DNA of 34,877 bases from Flavobacteriales bacterium (GTDB lineage: Bacteria > Bacteroidota > Bacteroidia > UBA10329), in the NCBI GenBank assembly GCA_021741075.1, contig JAIOYO010000029.1, positions 1-34,877 of the forward strand, given 5' to 3'. Within the stretch, counting starts at the first letter, position 1, and every line of letters begins with the position of its first letter. Position numbers and translations under genes: made by a program. Of the stretch, positions 1-7,242 are shown piece after piece. The notes under the pieces are model-generated. The model worked only from the letters and a program-made list of their open reading frames with translations, did no database searches and was not told the origin of the DNA.

Positions 1-31
1 TACCCCAGCTAAAGGTGACTTTTTTTATAGC

Positions 32-59
32 AAAAAGCCGCAGCTTTCGCCACGGCTTT
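32..59 (-). terminator. Intrinsic terminator of the coiled-coil gene
   Basis: A 7-bp perfect stem (AAAGCCG at 34-40 with CGGCTTT at 53-59) with a 12-nt loop. On the minus strand it is followed by a short T run and then a second one. It lies 23 bp past the stop codon at 82, as expected for a terminator of this gene. Confidence 0.5.
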
Positions 60-81
60 CCGCTCTCACCAACCACAAAAC

Positions 82-975
82 TTACCTCAACTTGATTTGA
101 ACTTTGCCTAAGCTCTTAACCCCATTGCTCACCTCAAGCGTGTAAGTCCCACTTTTTAGTTTTGATTTTGGAGCATACTCCAACTTCATTCTCTTTGCGC
201 TCACCAATTCACCTTCAACCAGTGTAAGCGAAGCTGTTAGCGTATTTTCGTTCAGCACTTCTGTAATGCTTGCAGTTCCGTCTTTGTCTGTCAATTCTTT
301 TCCTTGTGGGTCAATCACTTTCAGCTTTAGGTTCTGCGTCATGCTTGCAGGAAGGTCAACTTCCATTTTCAACTCTTTTGTGCGTTTAGCAACTACAGTC
401 AATTTTTGCTTTTTCTTGCCCTGTACAGCTTCAATCAAAGCATTATTTATAGCAACTTCTTGAAGCGAATTCACCTGTTCGTTCAGTTTTGCATTATTGG
501 CAGCCAAATCTCTATTCTCAATTCTGATTTTGGAATTCTCAGCGGTTAAGTCAGAGATGGTACCGTTCATGTTTTTCATGTCCTTCTCAAGCTCTTTCAG
601 CATCGCTTCCAATTCGCCTTTTTGCTTTTTCAGCGCATTCACTTGCGATGCAGTAGAGCGGAAACGTTTGTTTTCCTTTTCAATGGTTTCAATTTTAGCC
701 AGTTGCTCCGCAATTTGGAAGGTAAGCCCACTGTTCTCAGTTCCCTTTTTCGTAAGCTCTGATTTGTACAGAGCAATTGACTTTTCCAGTTGCAATTTCT
801 CGCTCACCAAACGTTCTTGCTGAATGCGAGTGTCTTGAAGCACTTGGTCAAGGTCCCAGTTTTTGTTTTGCAGAACGAGCAATCCGCTCACTGCAGCAAA
901 AAACAAGATTGTTGTCATTACAGCCACTTTACGGGCAGTCATTCTACTTTTTGGTTTTTGAATTGTCGTTTCCAT
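82..975 (-). CDS. Membrane-anchored coiled-coil protein of unknown function
   Basis: A 297-residue protein. Residues 1-15 are basic, and residues about 16-36 form one hydrophobic membrane segment (AVMTTILFFAAVSGLLVL). Residues about 40-175 are rich in Glu, Lys, Gln and Leu with heptad spacing, which reads as a long coiled coil. The last 110 residues change character to short beta-strand-like stretches ending in a segment with GTYTLEVSNG, which resembles an Ig-like fold. The likely topology is one signal anchor with the rod and beta domain in the periplasm. It lies 100 bp downstream of the sensor kinase on the same strand and may be cotranscribed with it. I recognise no family. Similar coiled-coil plus Ig-like proteins are common as hypotheticals in Bacteroidota. 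Confidence 0.8.
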   Translation of the reverse strand: METTIQKPKSRMTARKVAVMTTILFFAAVSGLLVLQNKNWDLDQVLQDTRIQQERLVSEKLQLEKSIALYKSELTKKGTENSGLTFQIAEQLAKIETIEKENKRFRSTASQVNALKKQKGELEAMLKELEKDMKNMNGTISDLTAENSKIRIENRDLAANNAKLNEQVNSLQEVAINNALIEAVQGKKKQKLTVVAKRTKELKMEVDLPASMTQNLKLKVIDPQGKELTDKDGTASITEVLNENTLTASLTLVEGELVSAKRMKLEYAPKSKLKSGTYTLEVSNGVKSLGKVQIKLR

Positions 976-1075
976 TTGTTCTAATTATTTGAGGTTTGAT
1001 TTATGTCTCTTTGTTTGTTGAAGCAAAGCTGACGTAACCGAATTAGAAGCGAATGAAAGCTGAGTTAAAAAGCGA

Positions 1076-2449
1076 TTAAACCTTTTTAAGCGGAAGACTT
1101 ACCGTAAATATGGAGCCCTTACCAAGTTCGCTAGAAACCTTAATAGTACCCTTGTGAAGATTTGTAATTCGTTTTACAAGAGACAAGCCAATGCCATGGC
1201 CATCGCGGTTGCGGATAGAATTGGATCGGAAGAATGGATCGAAGATCTGTTTCAAATCAGCCTCAGAAATACCGATTCCGTTATCTGTGAAAGTGAGATT
1301 GATTGTCTTCAATCTAACCCCTAGAGAAACTTTTACTACATGGTCGTCAGAATACTTGCAGCCGTTTTCCATTAGGTTAAGAACGAGCGTTTTGAGCAGA
1401 ATGTCACTTCCGGTTACTTGAAGTTCTTCAAGGTCAGTAATAGTGTCATCCAAGTCGACTTCGATGCTGAAACTGGGCTTCATTTTAAGAAGGTCTGTAC
1501 GCGCCTCCCAAAGAATATCATCAATCCTCACAGCCTTAAAATTAGCCTCTGGAGCATTTGTGCCCGTTTGTGCTAATAGCAGCAATCGGTTGGCTAGTTT
1601 ATTCAGTTTGTGGATGTCTTGCAACACAGATTCTACAGCCACTTTGTATTCTTCCTCACTTCGATCTTTTAAAAGTACAACCTCCAACTGACCAGAAACT
1701 GCCGTTAACGGTGTACGCATTTCATGACTCGCATTGGCAATAAAGTTTCGCTGAGCTGCAAATGCATCTTCCAATCGGGCAAGCATGGCGTTAAACGAAA
1801 TCGCGAGCTGAGCCAGTTCGTCCGAGCCATTTCCTTCGTTGGCACGCTTGTTCAGGTTGCTAATAGAAATGCCGGCAATTTCGGCCACCAATTGCTTGAT
1901 AGGGCTCAGAGCCCGCTCAGCATAAATTCTCCCAACCACGAAAAAAGCAATCATACCTAAACCAAGTACAATGGCCAAAACCTGCCCAAGATTCTGGATT
2001 TTTCTTCGTCCATACACGTCAATGCCCGAAACGATAACCACAAAGCGGTCATATCTGTCGGTAAAAAGAAATGCTTCCGTTTCGCGCTTGTCCTTGTTTA
2101 ATTGAATGCTGCCATCCAGCCGCACTTGATTCAGAAAATCCTTCGCTGGCATTTCAATATCCAACCCTTCCGAACTATAAATAAGGCTATCCTTAAAGTT
2201 GAAAATCAGAATTTCCTCTTCCTGTAACCGAACAGGATTATCGCGTTCAATAATGTTGAGCAAATTCTCATCTACCTCTTCAATTTGAATCAGAAGCTTG
2301 GCCATGTTCTCTCCACGGCTAATCAATCGCTGCGAAAACTCATCCTTCCTGTAATCAGCCGAGAGAAAATAAATGGCAACAGAAGCAACCCCCAACACCA
2401 GCGAAGCCAGCAGACCAAATTGAAGCGTAAGTCTGTTGCGTAGACTCAT
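1076..2449 (-). CDS. Two-component sensor histidine kinase (HAMP, HisKA, HATPase_c)
   Basis: A 457-residue membrane kinase. TM1 is at about residues 10-30 and a periplasmic sensor region of about 120 residues follows. TM2 is at about 152-172 (LAIVLGLGMIAFFVVG), then a HAMP segment. The H-box has NASHEMRTPL with the phosphoacceptor His at residue 242. The N-box (NLMENGCKYS), G1 (DNGIGI), F-box (FDPFF) and G2 (GHGIGLSLV) are all present, so the ATPase domain looks intact. It autophosphorylates and passes the phosphate to the response regulator encoded immediately upstream; the two frames are separated by 3 bp. The domain order fits the EnvZ/BaeS/CusS class. The stimulus cannot be read from the sequence, and no metal-binding cluster is visible in the sensor domain. 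Confidence 0.93.
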   Translation of the reverse strand: MSLRNRLTLQFGLLASLVLGVASVAIYFLSADYRKDEFSQRLISRGENMAKLLIQIEEVDENLLNIIERDNPVRLQEEEILIFNFKDSLIYSSEGLDIEMPAKDFLNQVRLDGSIQLNKDKRETEAFLFTDRYDRFVVIVSGIDVYGRRKIQNLGQVLAIVLGLGMIAFFVVGRIYAERALSPIKQLVAEIAGISISNLNKRANEGNGSDELAQLAISFNAMLARLEDAFAAQRNFIANASHEMRTPLTAVSGQLEVVLLKDRSEEEYKVAVESVLQDIHKLNKLANRLLLLAQTGTNAPEANFKAVRIDDILWEARTDLLKMKPSFSIEVDLDDTITDLEELQVTGSDILLKTLVLNLMENGCKYSDDHVVKVSLGVRLKTINLTFTDNGIGISEADLKQIFDPFFRSNSIRNRDGHGIGLSLVKRITNLHKGTIKVSSELGKGSIFTVSLPLKKV

Positions 2450-2452
2450 ACC

Positions 2453-3127
2453 TTAGGCTTGAAGCACGTATCCGTGACCAATTCTGGTTTGAATCAACTT
2501 CGTGTCAAAATCCTTATCCACCTTCTTGCGCAGCAAATTCATGTACACATCAACCACGTTAGTTCCCGTATCAAAATGAATATCCCACACATTATCCGAA
2601 ATCTGAACCCGAGAAACCACCCGTTCGCGGTTACGCATCAAATATTCCAGCAACGAAAATTCCTTCGCAGTAAGAGAAATAGACTTGCCACTTCTCACTG
2701 CATGTTTCTTATCCAAGTCCAATTCCAAATCATGATAAACAAGTTTGTTACTCACTTCTGCAGCACCCAAACTTCTTCTGCTCAACGAACGAATTCGAGC
2801 CAACAACTCTTTGAATTCGAAAGGTTTTACCAAATAATCATCCGCGCCCGAATCAAGCCCACTCACCTTGTCTTCGGTAGTTCCTAAAGCGGTAAGCATC
2901 AGAATAGGAGTGGAGATGCCTTGTTTCCGAACTTCCTTGCAGAGTTCAAGCCCGTTCATTCCCGGAATAATCACATCAAAAATCATCATGTCAAACGATT
3001 CTTTGGTCGCAAATCGCAGCCCAAGCGTTCCGTCATAAGCCAACGTCACCTCATGACCGCTTTCTTCCAGCCCCTGAACTATAAATGCCGCAACCTTAGG
3101 TTCGTCTTCAACAAGTAGAATTTTCAT
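2453..3127 (-). CDS. OmpR/PhoB-family response regulator
   Basis: With the start at 3127 the protein begins MKILLVEDEP. The acidic pocket (Glu7-Asp8-Glu9 region), the phosphoacceptor Asp at residue 51 in IFDVIIPGMNG, the Thr of MLTA and the Lys of LVKPF are all in place, so the receiver domain is complete. The C-terminal half is a winged helix (LTAKEFSLLEYLMRN, then NVVDVYMNLLRKKVD and RIGHGYVL). A longer frame reaches 3166, but the -7 box at 3145-3152 lies inside that extension, so 3127 (or the adjacent ATG at 3130) is the better start. It forms an operon with the kinase 3 bp downstream. Confidence 0.93.
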   Translation of the reverse strand: MKILLVEDEPKVAAFIVQGLEESGHEVTLAYDGTLGLRFATKESFDMMIFDVIIPGMNGLELCKEVRKQGISTPILMLTALGTTEDKVSGLDSGADDYLVKPFEFKELLARIRSLSRRSLGAAEVSNKLVYHDLELDLDKKHAVRSGKSISLTAKEFSLLEYLMRNRERVVSRVQISDNVWDIHFDTGTNVVDVYMNLLRKKVDKDFDTKLIQTRIGHGYVLQA

Positions 3128-3144
3128 CATAATAGTTAATGATA

Positions 3145-3152
3145 CAAAATTA
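3145..3152 (-). promoter_or_regulatory. Bacteroidota -7 promoter box of the regulator-kinase operon
   Basis: On the minus strand the sequence TAATTTTG matches the TAnnTTTG -7 consensus of Bacteroidota exactly, 15-18 bp before the ATG pair at 3127/3130. A TTG lies 16 nt upstream of it, slightly closer than usual for the -33 element. This implies a very short leader. Confidence 0.45.
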
Positions 3153-3315
3153 CCGCGCCAGTCCAACCCAATATGAAAAACGGATTAAGAAATTCGCCAA
3201 GCTAGTAGGGGCGTACGGAAGTACGTCCGCATACAGATTACCCCATTTCATTTTCGGAAATTGCCATAACTGGTATCCCATTTCCCGTAACTCCAACCAT
3301 AACGCCTTTTTCGGG

Positions 3316-3347
3316 CAAAAAAAAGCCCCTCCATTTCAGGAGGGGCT
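3316..3347 (-). terminator. Strong intrinsic terminator of the PadR/GldLM-like operon
   Basis: A 9-bp GC-rich perfect stem (AGCCCCTCC at 3324-3332 with GGAGGGGCT at 3339-3347) around the 6-nt loop ATTTCA. It is followed on the minus strand by a run of eight T. It lies 15 bp past the stop codon of the GldLM-like gene. Confidence 0.85.
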
Positions 3348-3361
3348 CGGTTTTCCCAGCC

Positions 3362-4642
3362 TCAACTTGGCGGGTTTGAGGCCTCGGGCCGACTTATCTT
3401 CGATAGCAACACTTGGTTCTCCATTTGGCGGATTTCCAATTGCCATTGTGTAATGTTTGTGATAACTGTGAAAAGCGGAACATTGCCGAACTGATGCTGC
3501 GACCAATCTTCCATTTCACCCTGAGCGCTTCTGAATTCTCCATCCGTTCGCAGACCAAGATTATCGCTCATAACGGATTGCAATTCGGTCGGATAGTGGG
3601 CCAAAACCATGGATCGGTATTCCCCGAACATTCCCACCAGTTCCGAAGCACTAAATCTGCCTGTATTTGGGGCATCGTCAGTACCTAGAATAAGGTTTCG
3701 AGAAATGGCCAAGTCATGTTTTTTGTCGGATCTGTAGAGGTCAGCAACCTTCGCTTCCAATGGAGCCGCTTCTGTTGCCCAAGCGGTCAATTCCATTTTC
3801 AATTCATCCAAATGCTTTACTAATTGATCCGATTCTGACTTCAACGAAGACACATCATTATTATCCATTTTCAAATCATATAATTTTGAATTGATGGCTT
3901 CCACTTGTTCTTTCTCAGTACTCAAGTTCTCATTGTTCAGCATTACTCCGTTTTCGTAATAAATGCCGTTTCCACTTTTCATCAAAGCAAAAATGAGAAT
4001 GAGACAGGCCACCGAAACCATCGAACTCGAAAGCGTTATCGGTTTGTTTACGCTCGTTTTATACCGTTTGATGAAGTAAATCGGAACATATCCGAATGCC
4101 AGAACTGCCATTCCTCCGAGTAGCATTACTGCAGCACCCGGCCAATGCAAAATCTTAAACAGCACGCCTACCGAAGTCATGGTAAGTCCCACAAAGCCAG
4201 TAATGTGAAGCAATGCCTCACCCTTTGGGCTTTCCTTGAGTTTGTGTGCAAGAATCATCGGCAAATAGCCCAATACTAGCAGGCCTGTGCCAAGAAGCAC
4301 CATGATATTGGCACCAGGCCAATGCTGGATTTTGAAAATCGTCCCCGCCAAGAGAAGAAAAGTAGAAGTCAGCCCGAAACCAAACGTTAATTTTTTCATG
4401 ATTGCGTTCATTTCGGTTAATAATTCAAATGTTTCGTTTTGAACCTGTTTTAAACCTCCAGGTCCGAAGAGGTTGAGTGTATAGTGAAAGGCTTCCTCAA
4501 ACGATTCGCCTTGTGAGATTCTATTTTCCATGCTCGTACACACATGATCCAGAAGATCATCGTGCAACTCATCTTGCGCCACACCATTCTGTTTGATGTA
4601 GGCACTTATCAGTTCTATCTGTTGTTCTGTTAGCTCAACCAT
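3362..4642 (-). CDS. PadR-partner protein fusing a HAAS-like domain, two GldL-like hairpins and a GldM-like periplasmic domain
   Basis: A 426-residue membrane protein. Residues 1-75 are a soluble helical domain (LTEQQIELISAYI, then DLLDHVCTSMENRISQG and a terminal LFGPGG). It resembles the short cytoplasmic domain seen on partners of PadR repressors. Two hairpins follow, each marked by the same motif: IFKIQHWPGA (residues 102-111; TMs at about 87-103 and 111-131) and LFKILHWPGA (161-170; TMs at about 147-162 and 170-191). FKIxHWxGA is a hallmark of GldL, the proton channel of the T9SS motor. A fifth TM (203-222) leads into a periplasmic part with a coiled coil (240-305). It ends in a segment (about 378-412: EDW, FGNVPL, TQWQLEI, ENQVL) like the first periplasmic helical domain of GldM. 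The gene overlaps the PadR gene by 13 bp, so translation is probably coupled. The homology is judged from motifs only. Confidence 0.85.
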   Translation of the reverse strand: MVELTEQQIELISAYIKQNGVAQDELHDDLLDHVCTSMENRISQGESFEEAFHYTLNLFGPGGLKQVQNETFELLTEMNAIMKKLTFGFGLTSTFLLLAGTIFKIQHWPGANIMVLLGTGLLVLGYLPMILAHKLKESPKGEALLHITGFVGLTMTSVGVLFKILHWPGAAVMLLGGMAVLAFGYVPIYFIKRYKTSVNKPITLSSSMVSVACLILIFALMKSGNGIYYENGVMLNNENLSTEKEQVEAINSKLYDLKMDNNDVSSLKSESDQLVKHLDELKMELTAWATEAAPLEAKVADLYRSDKKHDLAISRNLILGTDDAPNTGRFSASELVGMFGEYRSMVLAHYPTELQSVMSDNLGLRTDGEFRSAQGEMEDWSQHQFGNVPLFTVITNITQWQLEIRQMENQVLLSKISRPEASNPPS

Positions 4643-4986
4643 TGCAGTTCAGGATTTGGGTTGAAACTATTGAGCAAATCATTCATCGTTTCCGAAAACC
4701 TCCGAAACTCGTTGACCTTATCGTTCGCTTGCTTGTTGCCTACTTCGGTAAGGCTGTAATACTTGCGTACGCGCTTGCCGATACTCACTTTCTCAGTGGT
4801 CAGAAAACCCTCGGCTTCCAATTTGTGCAGCGTAGGGTAGAGGGCGCCTTCGGTGAGTTGAATCTCTCCAGCCGTCTTGTCCTTAACGTGTTGCGTAATC
4901 TCATAACCATACATCCGTTGGTTCTCTGCCAATAGGCTTAAAACAATGGTTTGCAGGGTTCCTTTTAATAGCTCTTGTGAATACAT
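4630..4986 (-). CDS. PadR-family transcriptional repressor
   Basis: A 118-residue protein starting MYSQELLKGTLQTIVL, the usual PadR N-terminus. The winged helix has the signature ENQRMYGYEI, then LTEGALYPTLHKLEAEGFL, KRVRKYYSLTEVG and a C-terminal dimerisation helix. An upstream in-frame ATG at 5001 would add five residues (MYHCP), but the family starts at the second Met. It overlaps the membrane-protein gene by 13 bp. PadR proteins of this size usually repress their own operon. The two perfect TTAGGTAT copies just upstream are a candidate operator. The ligand is unknown; the partner protein's N-terminal domain is the likeliest regulator by analogy with other PadR-coupled membrane proteins. 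Confidence 0.93.
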   Translation of the reverse strand: MYSQELLKGTLQTIVLSLLAENQRMYGYEITQHVKDKTAGEIQLTEGALYPTLHKLEAEGFLTTEKVSIGKRVRKYYSLTEVGNKQANDKVNEFRRFSETMNDLLNSFNPNPELQWLS

Positions 4987-5008
4987 AGGGCAATGATACA
5001 TAAAACAA

Positions 5009-5031
5009 TTAGGTATAAGCGTCTTAGGTAT
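5009..5031 (-). promoter_or_regulatory. Direct-repeat operator candidate for PadR
   Basis: TTAGGTAT occurs twice, at 5009-5016 and 5024-5031, in the same orientation with a 7-bp spacer (15-bp period). It lies 22 bp upstream of the PadR start, where a promoter would be. A 15-bp period is not an exact helical turn multiple, so the geometry is unproven. Confidence 0.4.
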
Positions 5032-5109
5032 TAACTTTTATGAAAAAGATTTATTGCAGAGATTAGAAAAAATAGTGAATCAGGTCAGCTAAACGCTGTC
5101 CAATCACGG

Positions 5110-5178
5110 AATGTAAATCAGGAACTCCTATTCCGAAAGCAGCAGCTTTCTCACCGAACGATTTCCATCAAGCAGCAT
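5110..5178 (-). pseudogene. Duplicated tail fragment of a T9SS-secreted protein gene
   Basis: Positions 5110-5178 repeat 5486-5554, the 3' end of the neighbouring secreted-protein gene plus a little downstream DNA, with about 5 mismatches in 69 bp. Read on the minus strand it encodes MLLDGNRSVRKLLLSE and a stop, matching MLRDGNRSVRKLLLSE of the intact gene. No upstream coding sequence joins it, so it is a remnant of a partial duplication or of a second copy that was lost. Confidence 0.8.
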
Positions 5179-5485
5179 CCGTCAGTGTTATTCGCGTTAT
5201 CCGCGCTATCTGAGTGCTATTATCCTAGCATCCCGAAAACACGGGATAAATCCGTCCCTTTGCGTCTTCGCGTCTTCGCGTGAAAGAAATGAGCGAAGCG
5301 AATCTCCTTTTCTCTTCTTCTCTCTGCGTGAAAAAAAACCAATCCTGAGCCTAGCGAACCTCCTCTGTGAAACTCCTTTTTCTCCAAGTTGCTCTGTGCA
5401 ACAGCCCCCATGAGTGTAGCGAATAATCAGTGTCACCTGTGTTCCATTATCGGAGCATAGCGACCCAGCGTTCTATGAATTAGAA
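5179..5485. repeat. Intergenic phrase-repeat mosaic
   Basis: About 300 bp of noncoding DNA built from short, imperfectly repeated phrases. The 11-mer GAGYnnAGCGA occurs four times (5291-5301, 5347-5357, 5412-5422, 5453-5463). CTTCGCGT occurs twice in tandem near 5265-5282, and CTCTGCGTG, CTCTGTGAA and CTCTGTGCA phrases follow each other. The string GATAAATCCGTCC at about 5244-5256 recurs in another spacer near 25709. Such mosaics are common between Bacteroidota genes. The frames that cross the region are by-products of the repeats. Confidence 0.6.
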
Positions 5486-5503
5486 AATGAAAATCAGGAA
5501 CTC

Positions 5504-7138
5504 TTATTCCGAAAGCAGCAACTTTCTCACCGAACGGTTTCCATCACGCAGCATAATATCAATCAGGTAAATACCAGCTGGCAATTTCGAAACATCAAAC
5601 TGGAATGATTGATTGGGGTAAACCGATTGACCGATTGGTTTAGTGGTCAGCGTTCTTCCATTTACATCTTTCAAATCAATGGACGAAACATCATCAGCTT
5701 TCATAAACTGAACAGTTACTTGTCCGTTTGTTGCTGGATTTGGATAAACAAGAACACGATTATCATTAGCCGAAACTTCTTCAATTCCAACATATCCAAA
5801 GGTAAATCCGTTTTGCATCTCGTATGTTCCAAGAAGAGTGTGGTCGATGGAATAACCTGTCACCTTAATCCAACAAATGGTGTTGAAAGCAATACCATCG
5901 CCATCCCATTCGAAAGACGTTTCGGTTAGGTTTGAGGCAATTGGATTGTAAGTAACCTTATTATCCAAGCTGTATTCCACATCATAATACACTTCTCTTC
6001 CACCATCTGGATTAAGCAGATTCCAAGTGATTGTTTCGGTTCCTACCCAACCACCATGTTCTGTCGGATAGGTGAGCTGCATTTGAGGATGTTCGTATGG
6101 ATGTAGAAGTTCGGCAAATCCCACTCCGCTTACTGGCACCCCACCAACGGTCCCCGTAATTGTGGTAGTGCCTTCATAAAATCTGAAAGGAAGCAGCACC
6201 TCACTATTGCTGTGGAGCGTGGTAATCATCAGGTCTATATCATTATAAACAAAATGCCATTGCTGAGAGTAGGCTCTGGAGCCATCAGGCAAAAAGGCGT
6301 ATGCTGTTCTGTCGAAAGTAAAATCGTGCGTGTTGATATCGGTATTCTCATCTACATAAATGCTAGTAAGCCGATACGTTGAAGTATCAGGAATCTGATT
6401 CTCTGTATCGAAAATGTTCCAGATGTTGAAATCCATACCGTTGTCCAACTGCACACAAAACCACTCATATTGCTCTCCAGTAGAAGGATTGAAATTTCCC
6501 CATTGCCGATCAATCCAGGCAGTTCCTGTAACGGGTTCGGTAACGCCATCCATAGTCATTGTGCCAACCGCATTTAGCAGCGTTTGAGAATAGTAGTACG
6601 TGTAGGATGCCAATCCTTGGTTGAAATAACCGGTACCGTCCAAAATCAATGGCCGTTTCACAGATTCATAATCCATGCTGATGCTGCCATTGGCATGGGT
6701 GGCCTCCACATGGTATGAAAAGGGTATCAAATCTCCATTTCCGTCTCTTTTGGTTTCCCACCTCTCCGTTCCACCCAGAAAAACTGCCGCTTCAATTTCT
6801 AGATGGTCTTGCGAAAGCGTAGGGTAGTTGGTCGCCTTTGTTTCTGCATAAAACACGCCTGTGTCATCATTAGCAAGATTGAAAATGCGGAACCCGTCTA
6901 ATCCCAAAGTCGGATAGTAGAAGTAAGTCAGCATATAGGTGTATTGGGTTCCAGTAACATCGCCAGTAACGTGACCGATGGTGTACCACCACTCAACAGG
7001 TTCTCCGGGATGATGTCCTTCATCGGCAGGAAAAGTAAGATTGGTTCCTGCGGGCTCATACGGATACTGATTCCAGCTTTGAGCAAAAACTGTGGAAACG
7101 GAAATAAGGCTAATCAGGACGAGTAAATACTGTTTCAT
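5504..7138 (-). CDS. T9SS-secreted CrtC/AttH-like lipocalin-family protein
   Basis: A 544-residue protein. Residues 1-19 are a signal peptide (LLVLISLISVSTVFA, cleavage before QS). The N-terminal two thirds carry the marks of the carotenoid 1,2-hydratase (CrtC)/AttH family: EWWY at 49-52, AWIDRQWGNF at 207-216 and YEWFCVQLDNG. An Ig-like stretch follows at about 355-445 (TYPTEHGGWVGTETITWNLL). The last 90 residues are a type A T9SS sorting domain (YPNPATNGQVTV, then SKLPAGIYLIDI and VRKLLLSE). It is probably exported and anchored or released at the cell surface. CrtC enzymes hydrate carotenoids, and AttH proteins are poorly characterised. No carotenoid genes are nearby, so the substrate is unknown. 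The 3' end is duplicated at 5110-5178. Confidence 0.88.
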   Translation of the reverse strand: MKQYLLVLISLISVSTVFAQSWNQYPYEPAGTNLTFPADEGHHPGEPVEWWYTIGHVTGDVTGTQYTYMLTYFYYPTLGLDGFRIFNLANDDTGVFYAETKATNYPTLSQDHLEIEAAVFLGGTERWETKRDGNGDLIPFSYHVEATHANGSISMDYESVKRPLILDGTGYFNQGLASYTYYYSQTLLNAVGTMTMDGVTEPVTGTAWIDRQWGNFNPSTGEQYEWFCVQLDNGMDFNIWNIFDTENQIPDTSTYRLTSIYVDENTDINTHDFTFDRTAYAFLPDGSRAYSQQWHFVYNDIDLMITTLHSNSEVLLPFRFYEGTTTITGTVGGVPVSGVGFAELLHPYEHPQMQLTYPTEHGGWVGTETITWNLLNPDGGREVYYDVEYSLDNKVTYNPIASNLTETSFEWDGDGIAFNTICWIKVTGYSIDHTLLGTYEMQNGFTFGYVGIEEVSANDNRVLVYPNPATNGQVTVQFMKADDVSSIDLKDVNGRTLTTKPIGQSVYPNQSFQFDVSKLPAGIYLIDIMLRDGNRSVRKLLLSE

Positions 7139-7213
7139 ATTTGATGTGATTTGTACACAGTAAACTTACGGATTGAACCGATTGATGCGTAACCCTTTGC
7201 GTCAGACTTATTA

Positions 7214-7227
7214 CGCACATTTGTGCG
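7214..7227. promoter_or_regulatory. Short palindrome between divergent genes
   Basis: CGCACA-TT-TGTGCG is a perfect 6-bp inverted repeat with a 2-bp centre. It sits between the divergent starts at 7138 and 7243, only 15 bp from the latter. It could be a small operator; no promoter box is clear beside it. Confidence 0.25.
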
Positions 7228-7242
7228 GTTAATTTCTAGAAC

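Noticed and set aside
3167..3315. Possible regulatory RNA or riboswitch in the 3.2-kb spacer
   Set aside because: Apart from the terminator and the -7 box I see only a short GTACG-type repeat near 3210-3230 and no conserved RNA motif.
5206..5436. Overlapping minus-strand frames of 63 and 76 codons
   Set aside because: They are translations of the phrase-repeat mosaic; the sequence is low complexity and repeats in more than one frame.
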